Below, in pieces: positions 48,075 to 56,847 of a DNA stretch of 64,000 bases (position 1 is its first letter; each line of letters starts with the position of its first letter). The stretch covers positions 1 through 64,000 of the forward strand of contig NZ_AUBI01000015.1 in NCBI RefSeq assembly GCF_000429165.1, read 5' to 3'. This DNA is from Acetobacter nitrogenifigens DSM 23921 = NBRC 105050. GTDB taxonomy: Bacteria > Pseudomonadota > Alphaproteobacteria > Acetobacterales > Acetobacteraceae. The notes beneath the pieces were generated by a model. It had not been told where the DNA came from. It saw only the letters and a program-made list of their open reading frames with translations, and ran no database searches. The position numbers and the translations under genes were made by a program.

Positions 48075-48901
48075 CGCCCGCCGGCGGTCGTGCTGCGTCG
48101 GACATCAGGCTGGTCCTGAGCGACGTGGACGGCACGCTGGTGACGCATGAAAAGATACTGACGGACCGGGCCGTCGCTGCTGTGCAAAAACTCCACGACA
48201 GGGGAATACTTTTCGCCATTACTTCGGGCCGTCCGCCGAAGGGCATGGAGATGTTGTTTGATCCATTGAGCCTTGGGACCCCGGTTGCGGGTTTTAATGG
48301 CGGCCTGATGGTCAATCGTGATTTTTCGGTCGTTCAGTCGCTGACTTTGCCGCCGGAGATCGTCCGGAAGACGGTTGCGCTGATGCGCGAAGGTGGGGCG
48401 GATGTCTGGATCTATCAAGGCAACGACTGGATCGTGCCTGATGCGGGTCACCCGCATGTTGCGCGAGAGCAGTGGACAGTAAAATTCGCCCCCACAGTGC
48501 GCGATGACATTCCCGACATCACAGACGGCGTCGTCAAGATTACGGGGGTCAGTGATGATCCCGATCTGATGAAGCGGCTGGAGGCGACCGTGCAGGGAGC
48601 GCTCGGAGACAACGCTTCAGCGGCGTTGTCCCAACCGTATTATCTGGACGTCACACATTCTGACGCGAACAAGGGCGGCGTAGTTCGCGCCCTGTCGAGG
48701 CTTCTTGATATTCCCGTGGGAATGATCGCGACGCTGGGTGATCAACCAAACGATATGCCGATGTTTCAGATCGCCGGCCTGTCCATAGCAATGGGGCAGG
48801 CGGCCGACGCGGTGAAGGCGGCGGCGACATATGTGTCGGAATCCAGCGAGGCGGAAGGCTTCGCTGCAGGAATTGAGCGTTATATTTTAGGAGAGTCGTA
48901 A
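48071..48901 (+). CDS. Cof-type HAD hydrolase (second of two)
   Basis: Paralogue of the previous gene, 276 residues: LVLSDVDGTLVTHEK with the nucleophile Asp, ITSGRPPKGMEM, PYYLDVTHSDANKGG with the lysine, and TLGDQPNDMPMFQIAGLSIAMG. Both proteins share the cap-domain pattern (GFNGGLM / GLNGAIV; NDWIVPDA / SDWIVGDV), so they arose by tandem duplication. It starts inside the preceding stop (ATGA) and ends one base into the pgl start (TAATG). Substrate unknown; sugar phosphate is inferred from the operon. Confidence 0.87.
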   Translation: MTPAGGRAASDIRLVLSDVDGTLVTHEKILTDRAVAAVQKLHDRGILFAITSGRPPKGMEMLFDPLSLGTPVAGFNGGLMVNRDFSVVQSLTLPPEIVRKTVALMREGGADVWIYQGNDWIVPDAGHPHVAREQWTVKFAPTVRDDIPDITDGVVKITGVSDDPDLMKRLEATVQGALGDNASAALSQPYYLDVTHSDANKGGVVRALSRLLDIPVGMIATLGDQPNDMPMFQIAGLSIAMGQAADAVKAAATYVSESSEAEGFAAGIERYILGES

Positions 48902-49644
48902 TGAGCGGGCACGACGTTATGTCGGCGGATCAAATCGTCCTCGACGATGCAGAGGCGATTGCGCGCCAGGCGGCTGATTTTTTGCTCGAACAGGCATTGG
49001 CTGCCAAAGATGTTTTTCGCGTTGCGCTATCGGGCGGATCGACGCCGAAGCGGCTCTACGCCCTGATGGCGGACCCTGATTATGCGGCACGGTTTCCCTG
49101 GGGCCGCGTACAGTTTTTCTTCGGCGACGACCGCTTCGTTCCTGCGGATTCTCCTGACAGCAATCGGGGCATGGTTCAGTCCATTCTCTTCTCACGTGTG
49201 CCCGCGCCTGCCGATGCTGTCTTCCCGATGCCAGACCAGGGCGATCCGGATGCGGCGGCGTGGGCATACGAAGCAAGCCTGAAAACAGTTTACGGCGCCG
49301 AGGCGCTCGAGGCAGGTCGACCGCTTTTCGATGTCGTATTTCTCGGCCTCGGAGAAAACGGCCACACGGCTTCTCTCTTCCCGCGCCAACCGGTGCTGGA
49401 GGAACGCACGCGGTGGGTCGCTCCCTGCGTTCCGGACGACGCCCCGCACACCCGCCTGACATTGACGTATCCCGCTATCGCCTCCAGTCGCTTTGTGCTT
49501 TTCCTCGTCACGGGCGCTTCCAAGGCGGAGGTTTACGCCCGGGTGCGGGCTGGCGATCCGGCAGAGCCCGCAAGCCATATAACGTCGGAGGGGCGGATCG
49601 AGTGGCTTGTTGACGCCGCCGCCGCCGGGGAGGTCGTATCGTGA
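48901..49644 (+). CDS. pgl: 6-phosphogluconolactonase
   Basis: Hydrolyses 6-phosphogluconolactone to 6-phosphogluconate. The 247-residue product is of the DevB/NagB-related type: RVALSGGSTPKRLYALM, VQFFFGDDRFVPADSPDSN, FDVVFLGLGENGHTASLFP and RLTLTYPAIASSRFVLFLV. Its ATG overlaps the preceding stop by one base and rpiA starts at its stop codon, so translation is coupled. The glucose-6-phosphate dehydrogenase gene that makes its substrate is not in this operon. Confidence 0.95.
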   Translation: MSGHDVMSADQIVLDDAEAIARQAADFLLEQALAAKDVFRVALSGGSTPKRLYALMADPDYAARFPWGRVQFFFGDDRFVPADSPDSNRGMVQSILFSRVPAPADAVFPMPDQGDPDAAAWAYEASLKTVYGAEALEAGRPLFDVVFLGLGENGHTASLFPRQPVLEERTRWVAPCVPDDAPHTRLTLTYPAIASSRFVLFLVTGASKAEVYARVRAGDPAEPASHITSEGRIEWLVDAAAAGEVVS

Positions 49645-50348
49645 GCATGTCTTCTGAGCAGGCTGCGGAGTACAAAAGGCATGCGGCCGAACTGGCTGCG
49701 GAAATGGTTGAAGACGGAATGGTCGTCGGGCTTGGCACAGGCAGCACGGCGGCGTTCGCCGTCGCTGCGCTGGGACGTCGTTATCGCGAGGGACTTCGCT
49801 TCGTAGGCGTGCCGACGTCGCTCGCCACCGAACATCAGGCGCGCGAACTGGGTATTCCGTTGTCGGGCTTTGGTGAGCACGAACGGGTCGATCTTACGAT
49901 AGACGGCGCTGACGAGGTGCAACGCGGCACGTTGAATCTGATCAAGGGACTTGGCGGCGCGCTCCTGCGCGAAAAAATCGTGGCCTCGGCATCTGATCGT
50001 CTCGTGATCGTCGCCGATGAGAGCAAACTGGTCGATGGTCTTGGCGAGCACAGTCTATTGCCGGTGGAGGTGACGCCCTTCGGCTGGGAGGCGACGGCGC
50101 GTCGGTTGGCGGAGGTCGGGGCGCATGTTTCTCCGCGGCGTTCGCGCGCAGGCGACCTTTTCATAAGCGACGGCGGCAATCTGATTCTTGATTGCCATTT
50201 TGAAGGGATCGACGATCCGGCGGCGACTGAACTGGCGATCGGCTCCATCGTCGGCGTCGTCGAAAGCGGCCTGTTCATCGGTATGGCGAGCGAGGCGGTC
50301 ATCGCCGGGCCGACTGGGGTCGCACGCCTTCACGTGGCGGCGCAATGA
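49641..50348 (+). CDS. rpiA: Ribose-5-phosphate isomerase A
   Basis: Interconverts ribulose 5-phosphate and ribose 5-phosphate. The 235-residue product has VVGLGTGSTAAFAV, VGVPTSLATEHQAREL, DLTIDGADEVQRGTLNLIKGLGGALLREK with the catalytic Asp/Glu/Lys, and VADESKLVDGLG. GTG 49641 overlaps the pgl stop as GTGA; ATG 49647 two codons on is also possible. Position in the operon fits its step directly after gnd. Confidence 0.96.
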   Translation: MSMSSEQAAEYKRHAAELAAEMVEDGMVVGLGTGSTAAFAVAALGRRYREGLRFVGVPTSLATEHQARELGIPLSGFGEHERVDLTIDGADEVQRGTLNLIKGLGGALLREKIVASASDRLVIVADESKLVDGLGEHSLLPVEVTPFGWEATARRLAEVGAHVSPRRSRAGDLFISDGGNLILDCHFEGIDDPAATELAIGSIVGVVESGLFIGMASEAVIAGPTGVARLHVAAQ

Positions 50349-50920
50349 CGGGGGCGGCCTCAATGAGGGCAGGCTCGTTTCCGTTCGCGGATAGGCTGAC
50401 GCCGCGTATCGTCGTTGTGATGGGTGTTTCTGGAACCGGAAAGAGTACGGTGGCGGACGGGTTGCACAACCTTCTCGGCTGGCCGTTTCAGGAAGGCGAC
50501 GCCCTGCACCCCAGGAGCAATGTCGAAAAGATGGCGGCTGGCGTTCCATTGACTGACGAAGATCGCTGGCCGTGGCTGGATACGTGCCGTGACTGGATAT
50601 CCGAACGGGCGAAGGAAGGACGCGGCGGCGTCCTGACGTGCTCGGCCCTCAAGCGAATCTACCGCGACAGGCTGCGGTCGAGCGGTGTGGATATCACGTT
50701 TCTTTTTCTCGCCATTCCGGAAGATGTTATCTCCGCGCGCTTGCAGAGGCGTGAAGGTCACTTCATGCCGGCCAGCCTGCTGCCCAGCCAGTTCGCGACG
50801 CTGGAGGAGCCGGACGCAGATGAACATGTGCTGGTCCTTCCTCTCACCCCGACGCCTGCCGAGCAGATCGCAGATGCTGTAGAGGCGCTTCGACAGGATC
50901 AGATCGTTCGGTCTCGCTAA
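50345..50920 (+). CDS. gntK: Gluconokinase
   Basis: Phosphorylates gluconate to 6-phosphogluconate, the entry of gluconate (a major product of these bacteria) into the pentose phosphate pathway. The 191-residue product has the P-loop VVVMGVSGTGKSTVADGL, then FQEGDALHPRSNVEKMAAGVPLTDEDRWPWLD and LTCSALKRIYRD in order, all characteristic of GntK. It overlaps rpiA by four bases (ATGA). ATG 50363 (MRAGSF) is a possible later start. It is the last gene of the operon. Confidence 0.95.
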   Translation: MTGAASMRAGSFPFADRLTPRIVVVMGVSGTGKSTVADGLHNLLGWPFQEGDALHPRSNVEKMAAGVPLTDEDRWPWLDTCRDWISERAKEGRGGVLTCSALKRIYRDRLRSSGVDITFLFLAIPEDVISARLQRREGHFMPASLLPSQFATLEEPDADEHVLVLPLTPTPAEQIADAVEALRQDQIVRSR

Positions 50921-50926
50921 AGCACG

Positions 50927-50949
50927 CGGTCGAGGGTTCGCCCCGACCG
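50927..50949. terminator. Hairpin between convergent gntK and the M20 peptidase gene
   Basis: CGGTC-GA-GGG-TTCG-CCC-C-GACCG, with a UUCG-type tetraloop and a small internal loop, lies between two converging genes. It lacks a T-run, so a moderate two-way terminator at best. Confidence 0.5.
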
Positions 50950-50955
50950 AATTGA

Positions 50956-52395
50956 TCATTGGGCGGCGTAGAGCTTGACCACCTCGTAGAGAAAACGCCG
51001 TCCGTCCAGTAGCGACTGCTTGCGGATATGTTCGTTCAATCCGTGGGCGTTATTGCCCTCCGGTCCGGCAAGCATTCCGGAGAGCCCGTAGGTCGGCGTG
51101 CTGGCGCTGTTGAGATACGATCCATCGGTTGCGCCGGTCGAGAGCGTCGGCAACACCACGATTCCGGGCCAGATCGCTTCTGCGATTTGATTCGCCGGGT
51201 TCAGGATACGATCAGTGATAGGCGGCAGTTTGGGGCGTGATGGAGATCCGTCCACGATCTTTACCGAAATTCCCGGATCGTCCATGACTTGCGTGAGCGT
51301 TTTTTGAATTTCGTCGTTTCCTGTTCCCGGCAGGATCCGGCAGTTAACATTCACCGTGACGCGTTGCGGCAACGCATTATCCGCGTGGCCGCCGGAGATC
51401 ATGGTCGGCACGCAAGTCGTGCGGATCATGCCGTTCCACGAAGGGTTCGCGCGCCATAAACGTGCGGCGGCCTCATTGTCCGGCAGTGCGGCAAGGATCG
51501 CGCGCATATCTCGGGCGACGTCGGGGGCGGCGTGGAGCGCTTCTGTCTGGAAATAACGGCGGGTCGTGTCGTTTATAGAAATAGGAAATTCGTAAGCGCC
51601 AAGTTTCGCAAGAGCCTGGGACATGCGGACGATCGCTGTGCCTTCGTAGCGAGGGCGAGAGCTGTGGCCGCCGGGATCGTTTAAGGTCAATTCGAAATCA
51701 GTGTAGACTTTTTCTCCAGCCTGAACCTCAAGGGTTTTTGGTTTTCCATTTTCGTCATACTGCCCGTGCGCGCCTTCATTCAGCGCAAATTCGGCGTCAA
51801 GAAAATCAGGATGCGCCGAAAGAAGCCAGGCGACGCCGTCAGTCTCGCGCGATGTCTCTTCGCCGCAAGTCAGAGCCAGCCGGATCGTCCGTTTCGGTCT
51901 GAAACCTTCTTCCCGATATCGGATCATTGCGTCGGTGAACGACGACGCCATCGCCTTGTCGTCCGATGAACCGCGCGCATAGTACACGCCTTTATCTTCT
52001 ACAAGCTTGAACGGATCGCGTTTCCAGTCTGCCGCCTTGGCCTCTACGACGTCGATATGCGCGAGCAGGAGGATCGGCTTCAGCTTCAGGTCGGAGCCGG
52101 GAAGCGTTGCGATCAGATCGCCAGAACGCGGCAGGTTCGGCGGGGCGAGTATTTGGACGTCGCCACTCGTGTATCCGGCTTGCAGCAGGCGCGCCCGCAT
52201 CCTTTCAGCTGCGAGGGTGCAACTGCCAGATGAAAGAGTCGTGTTGGTTTCGACAAGCTCCTTGTATAGGGAGAGGAATCTCGAATCGTTGGCGTCAGCG
52301 CCGTGCGCTGTCCCGAGCGGGAGGGATGCAAGAGCAGAGAGCGAGGCCAGTGCGGTCAACCGACCGATCATTGTTTTCAAAAGCGGGTTCCTCAC
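50956..52395 (-). CDS. Exported M20 family metallopeptidase
   Basis: Zinc-dependent peptidase of the M20/M25/M40 type, 479 residues. A signal peptide (LTALASLSALASLPLGTAHG) suggests periplasmic location. The catalytic domain shows the zinc-ligand HID in LLLAHIDVVEAK, the bridging Asp in YARGSSDDKAM, and the catalytic Glu in LTCGEETSRETDG; a dimerisation domain lies between. The last ligand is probably the His of NNAHGLNEHI near the end. Substrate is not evident (dipeptide or N-acyl amino acid). It lies downstream of hemD on the same strand with an 88-base gap. Confidence 0.88.
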   Translation of the reverse strand: MRNPLLKTMIGRLTALASLSALASLPLGTAHGADANDSRFLSLYKELVETNTTLSSGSCTLAAERMRARLLQAGYTSGDVQILAPPNLPRSGDLIATLPGSDLKLKPILLLAHIDVVEAKAADWKRDPFKLVEDKGVYYARGSSDDKAMASSFTDAMIRYREEGFRPKRTIRLALTCGEETSRETDGVAWLLSAHPDFLDAEFALNEGAHGQYDENGKPKTLEVQAGEKVYTDFELTLNDPGGHSSRPRYEGTAIVRMSQALAKLGAYEFPISINDTTRRYFQTEALHAAPDVARDMRAILAALPDNEAAARLWRANPSWNGMIRTTCVPTMISGGHADNALPQRVTVNVNCRILPGTGNDEIQKTLTQVMDDPGISVKIVDGSPSRPKLPPITDRILNPANQIAEAIWPGIVVLPTLSTGATDGSYLNSASTPTYGLSGMLAGPEGNNAHGLNEHIRKQSLLDGRRFLYEVVKLYAAQ

Positions 52396-52483
52396 GTTTC
52401 ACTGTTCGTAATTCGTCGAAATCAGGCAGGGGACGACGATATCGTTACGACTTCGAACGTCAATGACGCCGAAAGGACAGGTT

Positions 52484-53272
52484 TTATGCGTCGCGCGCCG
52501 CAGACTGTTTCTTGTCGGAAACGGTTGCCAGGGCGTTCAACATGCCCTCCGCATCGGGGTGGGCAGCGACCGCGACAGTCCTGAAACCAGCGGCTCGCAT
52601 GATTGTCGCCGTGTTTTCCGAAATTGCGACGCCTGTGAGGTCGCACACCCGTATCTTCGCCAGCTCCAGCGCCCGCATGGTCGCGGCGGCGCTTCGAGCG
52701 GAGTACGCCATCACGACGTTGACTTTCCCACGGTGCAGCGCCTCCGTCACAGGGACGGGCAGGCGTTCGACGGCAACAGCCGCATACGCCACACGTCTGC
52801 GCACCGTGTATCCAGCTGCTCTGAGCGTTCGCGCCAAAGGCAGCGCCTGCGCCTGCCCGGACAGCAGCAGGAGAGGGCCAGCCTCGGGCGTCAGAGTTGT
52901 GGCGACAAGCTGGAAAAGATCGTGCGCGTTTCCGTTTGCGCTGATCACGGTCCTGAAGCCCGCTCGTTCGACCGTTCGCGCGGTGGCGTCGCCAACGGTG
53001 AAAACCTGCGTCGAGACCGGCAGCGAGGAAGAAAGAGCGTCTACCGCCTGTCCGCTCGTGAGAATTGCGGCGGCGATCCTCTGTTGCGGCTCCACGCGGC
53101 GGGGAGCGATCGTGAGCGCTGGCGCAGCGTAGGGACGCCACCCGCGTTCGCGGAGGGCCGCCATGGTCTCGGTTAAGCCCGGCTCCGGTCGTGTGACGAG
53201 GACGCCGCGATGATCGACCCGTCGCGCCGCCGCCTGTTCCGGCGTGGAGGCGCGATCACGGCCATCTTTCAT
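52484..53272 (-). CDS. hemD: Uroporphyrinogen-III synthase
   Basis: Closes and inverts ring D of hydroxymethylbilane to uroporphyrinogen III in haem synthesis. About 262 residues; the family is weakly conserved, but VLVTRPEPGLTETMAAL at the start, AILTSGQAVDAL, TVGDATARTVERAGF, VMAYSARSAAATM and AISENTATIMRAAGF are typical. The ATG overlaps the hemC stop by four bases, so hemC-hemD are translationally coupled. The basic 20-residue N-terminal tail is unusual; a later start is possible at RGVLVTRP, where a GTG lies. Confidence 0.92.
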   Translation of the reverse strand: MKDGRDRASTPEQAAARRVDHRGVLVTRPEPGLTETMAALRERGWRPYAAPALTIAPRRVEPQQRIAAAILTSGQAVDALSSSLPVSTQVFTVGDATARTVERAGFRTVISANGNAHDLFQLVATTLTPEAGPLLLLSGQAQALPLARTLRAAGYTVRRRVAYAAVAVERLPVPVTEALHRGKVNVVMAYSARSAAATMRALELAKIRVCDLTGVAISENTATIMRAAGFRTVAVAAHPDAEGMLNALATVSDKKQSAARDA

Positions 53273-54336
53273 TCGGTAAAGATGTGCGCAGGGCTGTCAA
53301 CGCGAAGGCTGCGGGCGAGTTCACGCCCGAGACGTTCAGCGTCGGCGGGAGCGCCGGAAGTCTCGCGGCGGAGCAGAAACGTGCCGTCTTCCGAAGCGAC
53401 GAGCCCGGTCAGATGCAGCGTCGCCTTTCCGCCCGCAGGGGCGGGGAGCAGGCGTGCGAATCCGCCGATCGGCGTGCGGCAGGATCCATCCAGTTCCGCA
53501 AGCAGGGCGCGCTCCGCCGTGGAGACGGCGCGGGCTTCGTAATCCTCGATGGCGGCGAGAAGCTCGCGAAGCTCGATGTCGCTCTCGCGCACCGTGACCC
53601 CGACAATGCCTTGCCCGGCGGAAGGCACCATCACGTCAGGCTCCAGCACGACCGACGCGCGATCCTCCATCCCCAACCGGCGTAGACCGGCAAGAGCCAG
53701 AAGCGTGGCGTCGCATTGCCGTGCGGCGAGTTTGTCGAGGCGCGTCTGGACGTTGCCGCGCAGGAGGCCGAACCGCAGGTCGGGGCGCACATGAAGCATC
53801 TGCGCCTGCCTGCGGACCGACGCGCAACCGATCAGGGCGCCGTGCGGAAGCGCGGAATACGGATCGTTCGGGTCCGCAGGCGTAAGGCCCGGACCGAGGA
53901 TCAGCGCGTCCCGAGCGTCTTCGCGCCGCATGGTGCAGGCCAGAACCAGCCCGTCCGGCAGTGTCGTTTCGAGGTCCTTCAGGCTGTGCACCGCAAAGTC
54001 GATGCGGCCGTCCTGCAACGCCTCATGAATCTCTTTGGCGAACAGGCCCTTGCCGCCAATTTCCGCCAGCGCCCGGTTTTGGACCTGATCGCCGGTCGTG
54101 TTGATCTGGTGTTCCTGAAACGCGTTCATGTCGCGCAGGACCGGGCAGAAGCGCGTCAAGCGCGTAAGGAAGGCGCGGGTCTGCCACAGCGCGAGCGGCG
54201 ACCCCCTCGTGCCGACGCGGAGCGGCAGCAACCGTCGGTGATGCGTCACCACGGTCTTCTGGCGTGCGGCGGCCTCGGCGGCTACTTTTTGCAGCGCCGG
54301 GCTAAGGGCGGTATCGGACGGCTGTGCGGGAACCAT
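53269..54336 (-). CDS. hemC: Hydroxymethylbilane synthase
   Basis: Polymerises four porphobilinogens into hydroxymethylbilane. The 355-residue product has LRVGTRGSPLALWQT, INTTGDQVQNRALAEIGGKG-type residues, FAVHSLKDLETTLPDG with the catalytic Asp, and the dipyrromethane cofactor cysteine Cys286 in GSCRTPIGG. It is about 40 residues longer at the N-terminus than usual (AQPSDTALSPALQKV), so a start further in, such as the GTG codons before THHRRLLPLRVG, may be used. It is divergent from tsaD with only about 42 bases between. Confidence 0.95.
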   Translation of the reverse strand: MVPAQPSDTALSPALQKVAAEAAARQKTVVTHHRRLLPLRVGTRGSPLALWQTRAFLTRLTRFCPVLRDMNAFQEHQINTTGDQVQNRALAEIGGKGLFAKEIHEALQDGRIDFAVHSLKDLETTLPDGLVLACTMRREDARDALILGPGLTPADPNDPYSALPHGALIGCASVRRQAQMLHVRPDLRFGLLRGNVQTRLDKLAARQCDATLLALAGLRRLGMEDRASVVLEPDVMVPSAGQGIVGVTVRESDIELRELLAAIEDYEARAVSTAERALLAELDGSCRTPIGGFARLLPAPAGGKATLHLTGLVASEDGTFLLRRETSGAPADAERLGRELARSLRVDSPAHIFTE

Positions 54337-54378
54337 AGTGGGGTGTTTATTACCGCCGTCGCGCTAAGGAAAGGTGAC

Positions 54379-55509
54379 GTGAGCCTGAAAAGCCTCGATT
54401 TTAACGTTCATCCTGATGATAAGCGTTCTGCGCAGACTGTGCAGCTCGCCGGACCGCTGCTCGCTGTCGAGTCGTCCTGCGACGAAACAGCCTGCGCGCT
54501 CATCGCGCCGGATGGCTCGGTACTGGCTCAACGGCTGGTGTCACAGGACGCCCACGCCGAATTCGGCGGGGTGGTGCCAGAGATCGCCGCCCGCGCGCAT
54601 CTGGCGCTTTTGCCTGATCTGGCCCGCCGGACCTTGCAGGACGCGAATCTTGCGCCTGCCGATGTGGCGGCCGTCGCGGCCAGCGTCGGGCCGGGGCTGA
54701 TCGGCGGGCTGGTCGTGGGGACGAACTTCGCCAAGGGGCTCGCCATCGCATTGGGCAAGCCGTTCATCGCCGTGAACCATATCGAAGCCCATGCGCTGTC
54801 GGCGCGGCTGCCCGGCGTTGTGGAGGGGGGTGCGACGTTCCCCTTTCTGCTGCTGCTGGCTTCCGGCGGGCATTGCCAGTGCCTCGCCGTCGAAGGCGTT
54901 GGACGATATCGCAGGCTTGGCGGGACGATCGACGACGCGGCGGGGGAGGCGTTCGACAAGGTCGCGAAGATGCTTGGCCTCGGCTGGCCCGGCGGCCCGG
55001 CGCTGGAGAAACTCGCCAACGAGGGTGACCCGAAAGCGTTCGCATTGCCCCGTCCGTTGAAGGGACGGGAAGGGTGCGACTTCTCGTTTTCGGGCCTGAA
55101 AACCGCGATCGCGCGCCAGATTGCGCCTTATGGCTCGGAGCCCTTGCCGCGAACCGTCGCCGCCGATCTGGCCGCGAGCTTCCAGCAGGCGGTGTCGGAT
55201 GTCGTCGCCGATCGCGTGTCCAACGCCCTCGCCATGATGGACGGACCGACATTGCTCGTTGCGGCGGGAGGGGTGGCGGCGAACAAGACCCTGCGCGCGC
55301 GGCTGACGGAGGTGGCGGAGCGGCATGGGCTGCGTTTCGCGGCCCCGCCGCTTGCCCTGTGCACAGACAACGCCGTGATGGTCGGTTGGGCCGCTCTGGA
55401 GACATGCGCGGAAGCCGCGCGTCTGGGATTGCCGGCGCTCGACGATATGCAGTTCAGACCAAGGCCGCGTTGGCCTCTCGCGGAGATGGCGGAGCGTTTC
55501 GAGGTCTGA
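54379..55509 (+). CDS. tsaD: tRNA threonylcarbamoyladenosine transferase TsaD
   Basis: Transfers the threonylcarbamoyl group to A37 of tRNAs reading ANN codons, with TsaB and TsaE. The 376-residue product has LLAVESSCDETACAL, GGVVPEIAARAHL, the metal-binding HIEAHAL, LLLASGGHCQCL, GEAFDKVAKMLGL, DFSFSGLKTA and VAAGGVAANKTLR. Length is normal. The GTG at 54379 with AAGGAAAGG just upstream is the preferred start; the frame is open much further but that part is a shadow of hemC. Divergence from hemC across about 42 bases matches a common alphaproteobacterial arrangement. Confidence 0.96.
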   Translation: MSLKSLDFNVHPDDKRSAQTVQLAGPLLAVESSCDETACALIAPDGSVLAQRLVSQDAHAEFGGVVPEIAARAHLALLPDLARRTLQDANLAPADVAAVAASVGPGLIGGLVVGTNFAKGLAIALGKPFIAVNHIEAHALSARLPGVVEGGATFPFLLLLASGGHCQCLAVEGVGRYRRLGGTIDDAAGEAFDKVAKMLGLGWPGGPALEKLANEGDPKAFALPRPLKGREGCDFSFSGLKTAIARQIAPYGSEPLPRTVAADLAASFQQAVSDVVADRVSNALAMMDGPTLLVAAGGVAANKTLRARLTEVAERHGLRFAAPPLALCTDNAVMVGWAALETCAEAARLGLPALDDMQFRPRPRWPLAEMAERFEV

Positions 55510-55586
55510 CAGACCGGCGCGCCGGAAGCGTTTGTCGCCGTCCGGCGCTGTGCTATTGGCGTCCGGTCGGAGGTCTCTGAAACATT

Positions 55587-56780
55587 ATGATGAAAAACCG
55601 AATTCTGAGTGGCGCCCGGGTCGTGATCGCGATGCTGGGTGGTTGTGGTCTGACCGTCGCCCATGCGCAGACGGCCCCTGTTCCCGCGCCAGCGCAAAGC
55701 GCCGTGCAGACGATCCCCGGCATGCCGCCGGTCATCGACCCGCATAACATTTATTCCGAGACGCGCCCGAGCAATATTGCGCCGGAGGTGGCCAAAGACC
55801 TGCCGCGCATTTACGTGCCGAACCTGCGTTCAGCCGACGTGTCGGTGATCGACCCGGCGACCATGACGGTCGTTGACCGCTTTCCCGTCGGCAAGAGCCC
55901 GCAGCACGTCGTCCCGTCCTGGGATCTGCGCACGCTTTGGGTCACGAACAACGCCGAAGGCACCACCAATGGCAGCCTGACGCCTATCGACCCGCGCACC
56001 GGCAAGCCGGGACAGGCCATTCCGGTCGACGATCCCTACAACATGTATTTCACGCCGGACGGCAAGGAAGCCATCGTTGTGGCGGAGGCCCGCAAACGTC
56101 TCGACTTCCGTGATCCGCATACGATGGAGTTGCACACTTCGGTCGAGACGCCGGAGTGCAAGGGCGTCAATCACGCTGAATTTTCGATTGACGGCCGCTA
56201 CGCCATCTTCACCTGCGAATTCGGCGGGATGCTGGCCAAGGTAGATACGGTCAACCACAAGCTGATCGGGTATCTGAAGCTGACCGGCGGCGGCATGCCG
56301 CAGGACATTCTGGCCTCGCCAGACGCCAAGACGTTCTATGTCGCCGACATGCACGCCGACGGTGTTTTCACCGTCGACGGCGATACCTTTACGCAGACCG
56401 GCTTCATCCACACGGGTGTCGGCACACACGGCATCTACCCCAGCCGTGACGGCAAGTTCATGTACGTAGCCAACCGCGGATCGCACAAGATTCACGGCCC
56501 GCCGCACAGCAAGGATGGCAATGTGTCGGTCATCGACTTCGCGACTAATCAGGTGGTGAAGACCTGGCCGATCCCCGGCGGCGGCAGCCCGGACATGGGT
56601 AATGTCAGCGCCGATGGAAAGCTGCTCTGGCTGTCGGGACGCTTTGACGATGTGGTGTACGCCATCGACACGGACACCGGCGCCATGAAGATTATTCCGG
56701 TGGGCGCAGAGCCACACGGGTTGACAGTATGGCCACAGCCGGGGCGCTACTCGATCGGGCATACTGGCATTCTTCGCTGA
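55587..56780 (+). CDS. Exported YncE-like beta-propeller protein
   Basis: About 397 residues with a signal peptide (ARVVIAMLGGCGLTVAHAQ). The rest is a seven-bladed YVTN/cytochrome D1-type propeller: blades such as RIYVPNLRSADVSVIDPATM, TVVDRFPVGKSPQHVVPSWD, LWVTNNAEG, VNHAEFSIDGRYAIFTCEFG and MYVANRGSHKIHG. There is no haem-binding CxxCH, so it is a binding or scaffold protein rather than a cytochrome. Similar proteins occur in many acetic acid bacteria without known role. tsaD precedes it by 77 bases on the same strand. An imperfect hairpin (56790-56811) follows the stop. Confidence 0.85.
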   Translation: MMKNRILSGARVVIAMLGGCGLTVAHAQTAPVPAPAQSAVQTIPGMPPVIDPHNIYSETRPSNIAPEVAKDLPRIYVPNLRSADVSVIDPATMTVVDRFPVGKSPQHVVPSWDLRTLWVTNNAEGTTNGSLTPIDPRTGKPGQAIPVDDPYNMYFTPDGKEAIVVAEARKRLDFRDPHTMELHTSVETPECKGVNHAEFSIDGRYAIFTCEFGGMLAKVDTVNHKLIGYLKLTGGGMPQDILASPDAKTFYVADMHADGVFTVDGDTFTQTGFIHTGVGTHGIYPSRDGKFMYVANRGSHKIHGPPHSKDGNVSVIDFATNQVVKTWPIPGGGSPDMGNVSADGKLLWLSGRFDDVVYAIDTDTGAMKIIPVGAEPHGLTVWPQPGRYSIGHTGILR

Positions 56781-56789
56781 AATTAGTGT

Positions 56790-56811
56790 AGCCCCCCGTT
56801 TTAGGAGGGCT
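56790..56811 (+). terminator. Imperfect hairpin after the beta-propeller gene
   Basis: AGCCCCCC, loop GTTTTA, GGAGGGCT: one mismatch, no T-run. It marks the switch to the AT-rich accessory segment. Confidence 0.4.
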
Positions 56812-56847
56812 GTGTGTATAAAGTTACGTTTTGAAGGTGTATTAAAA

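Noticed and set aside
53716-54378. N-terminal extension of tsaD by 221 codons
   Set aside because: This stretch is the antisense of hemC; TsaD homology starts after GTG 54379, which has its own ribosome site.
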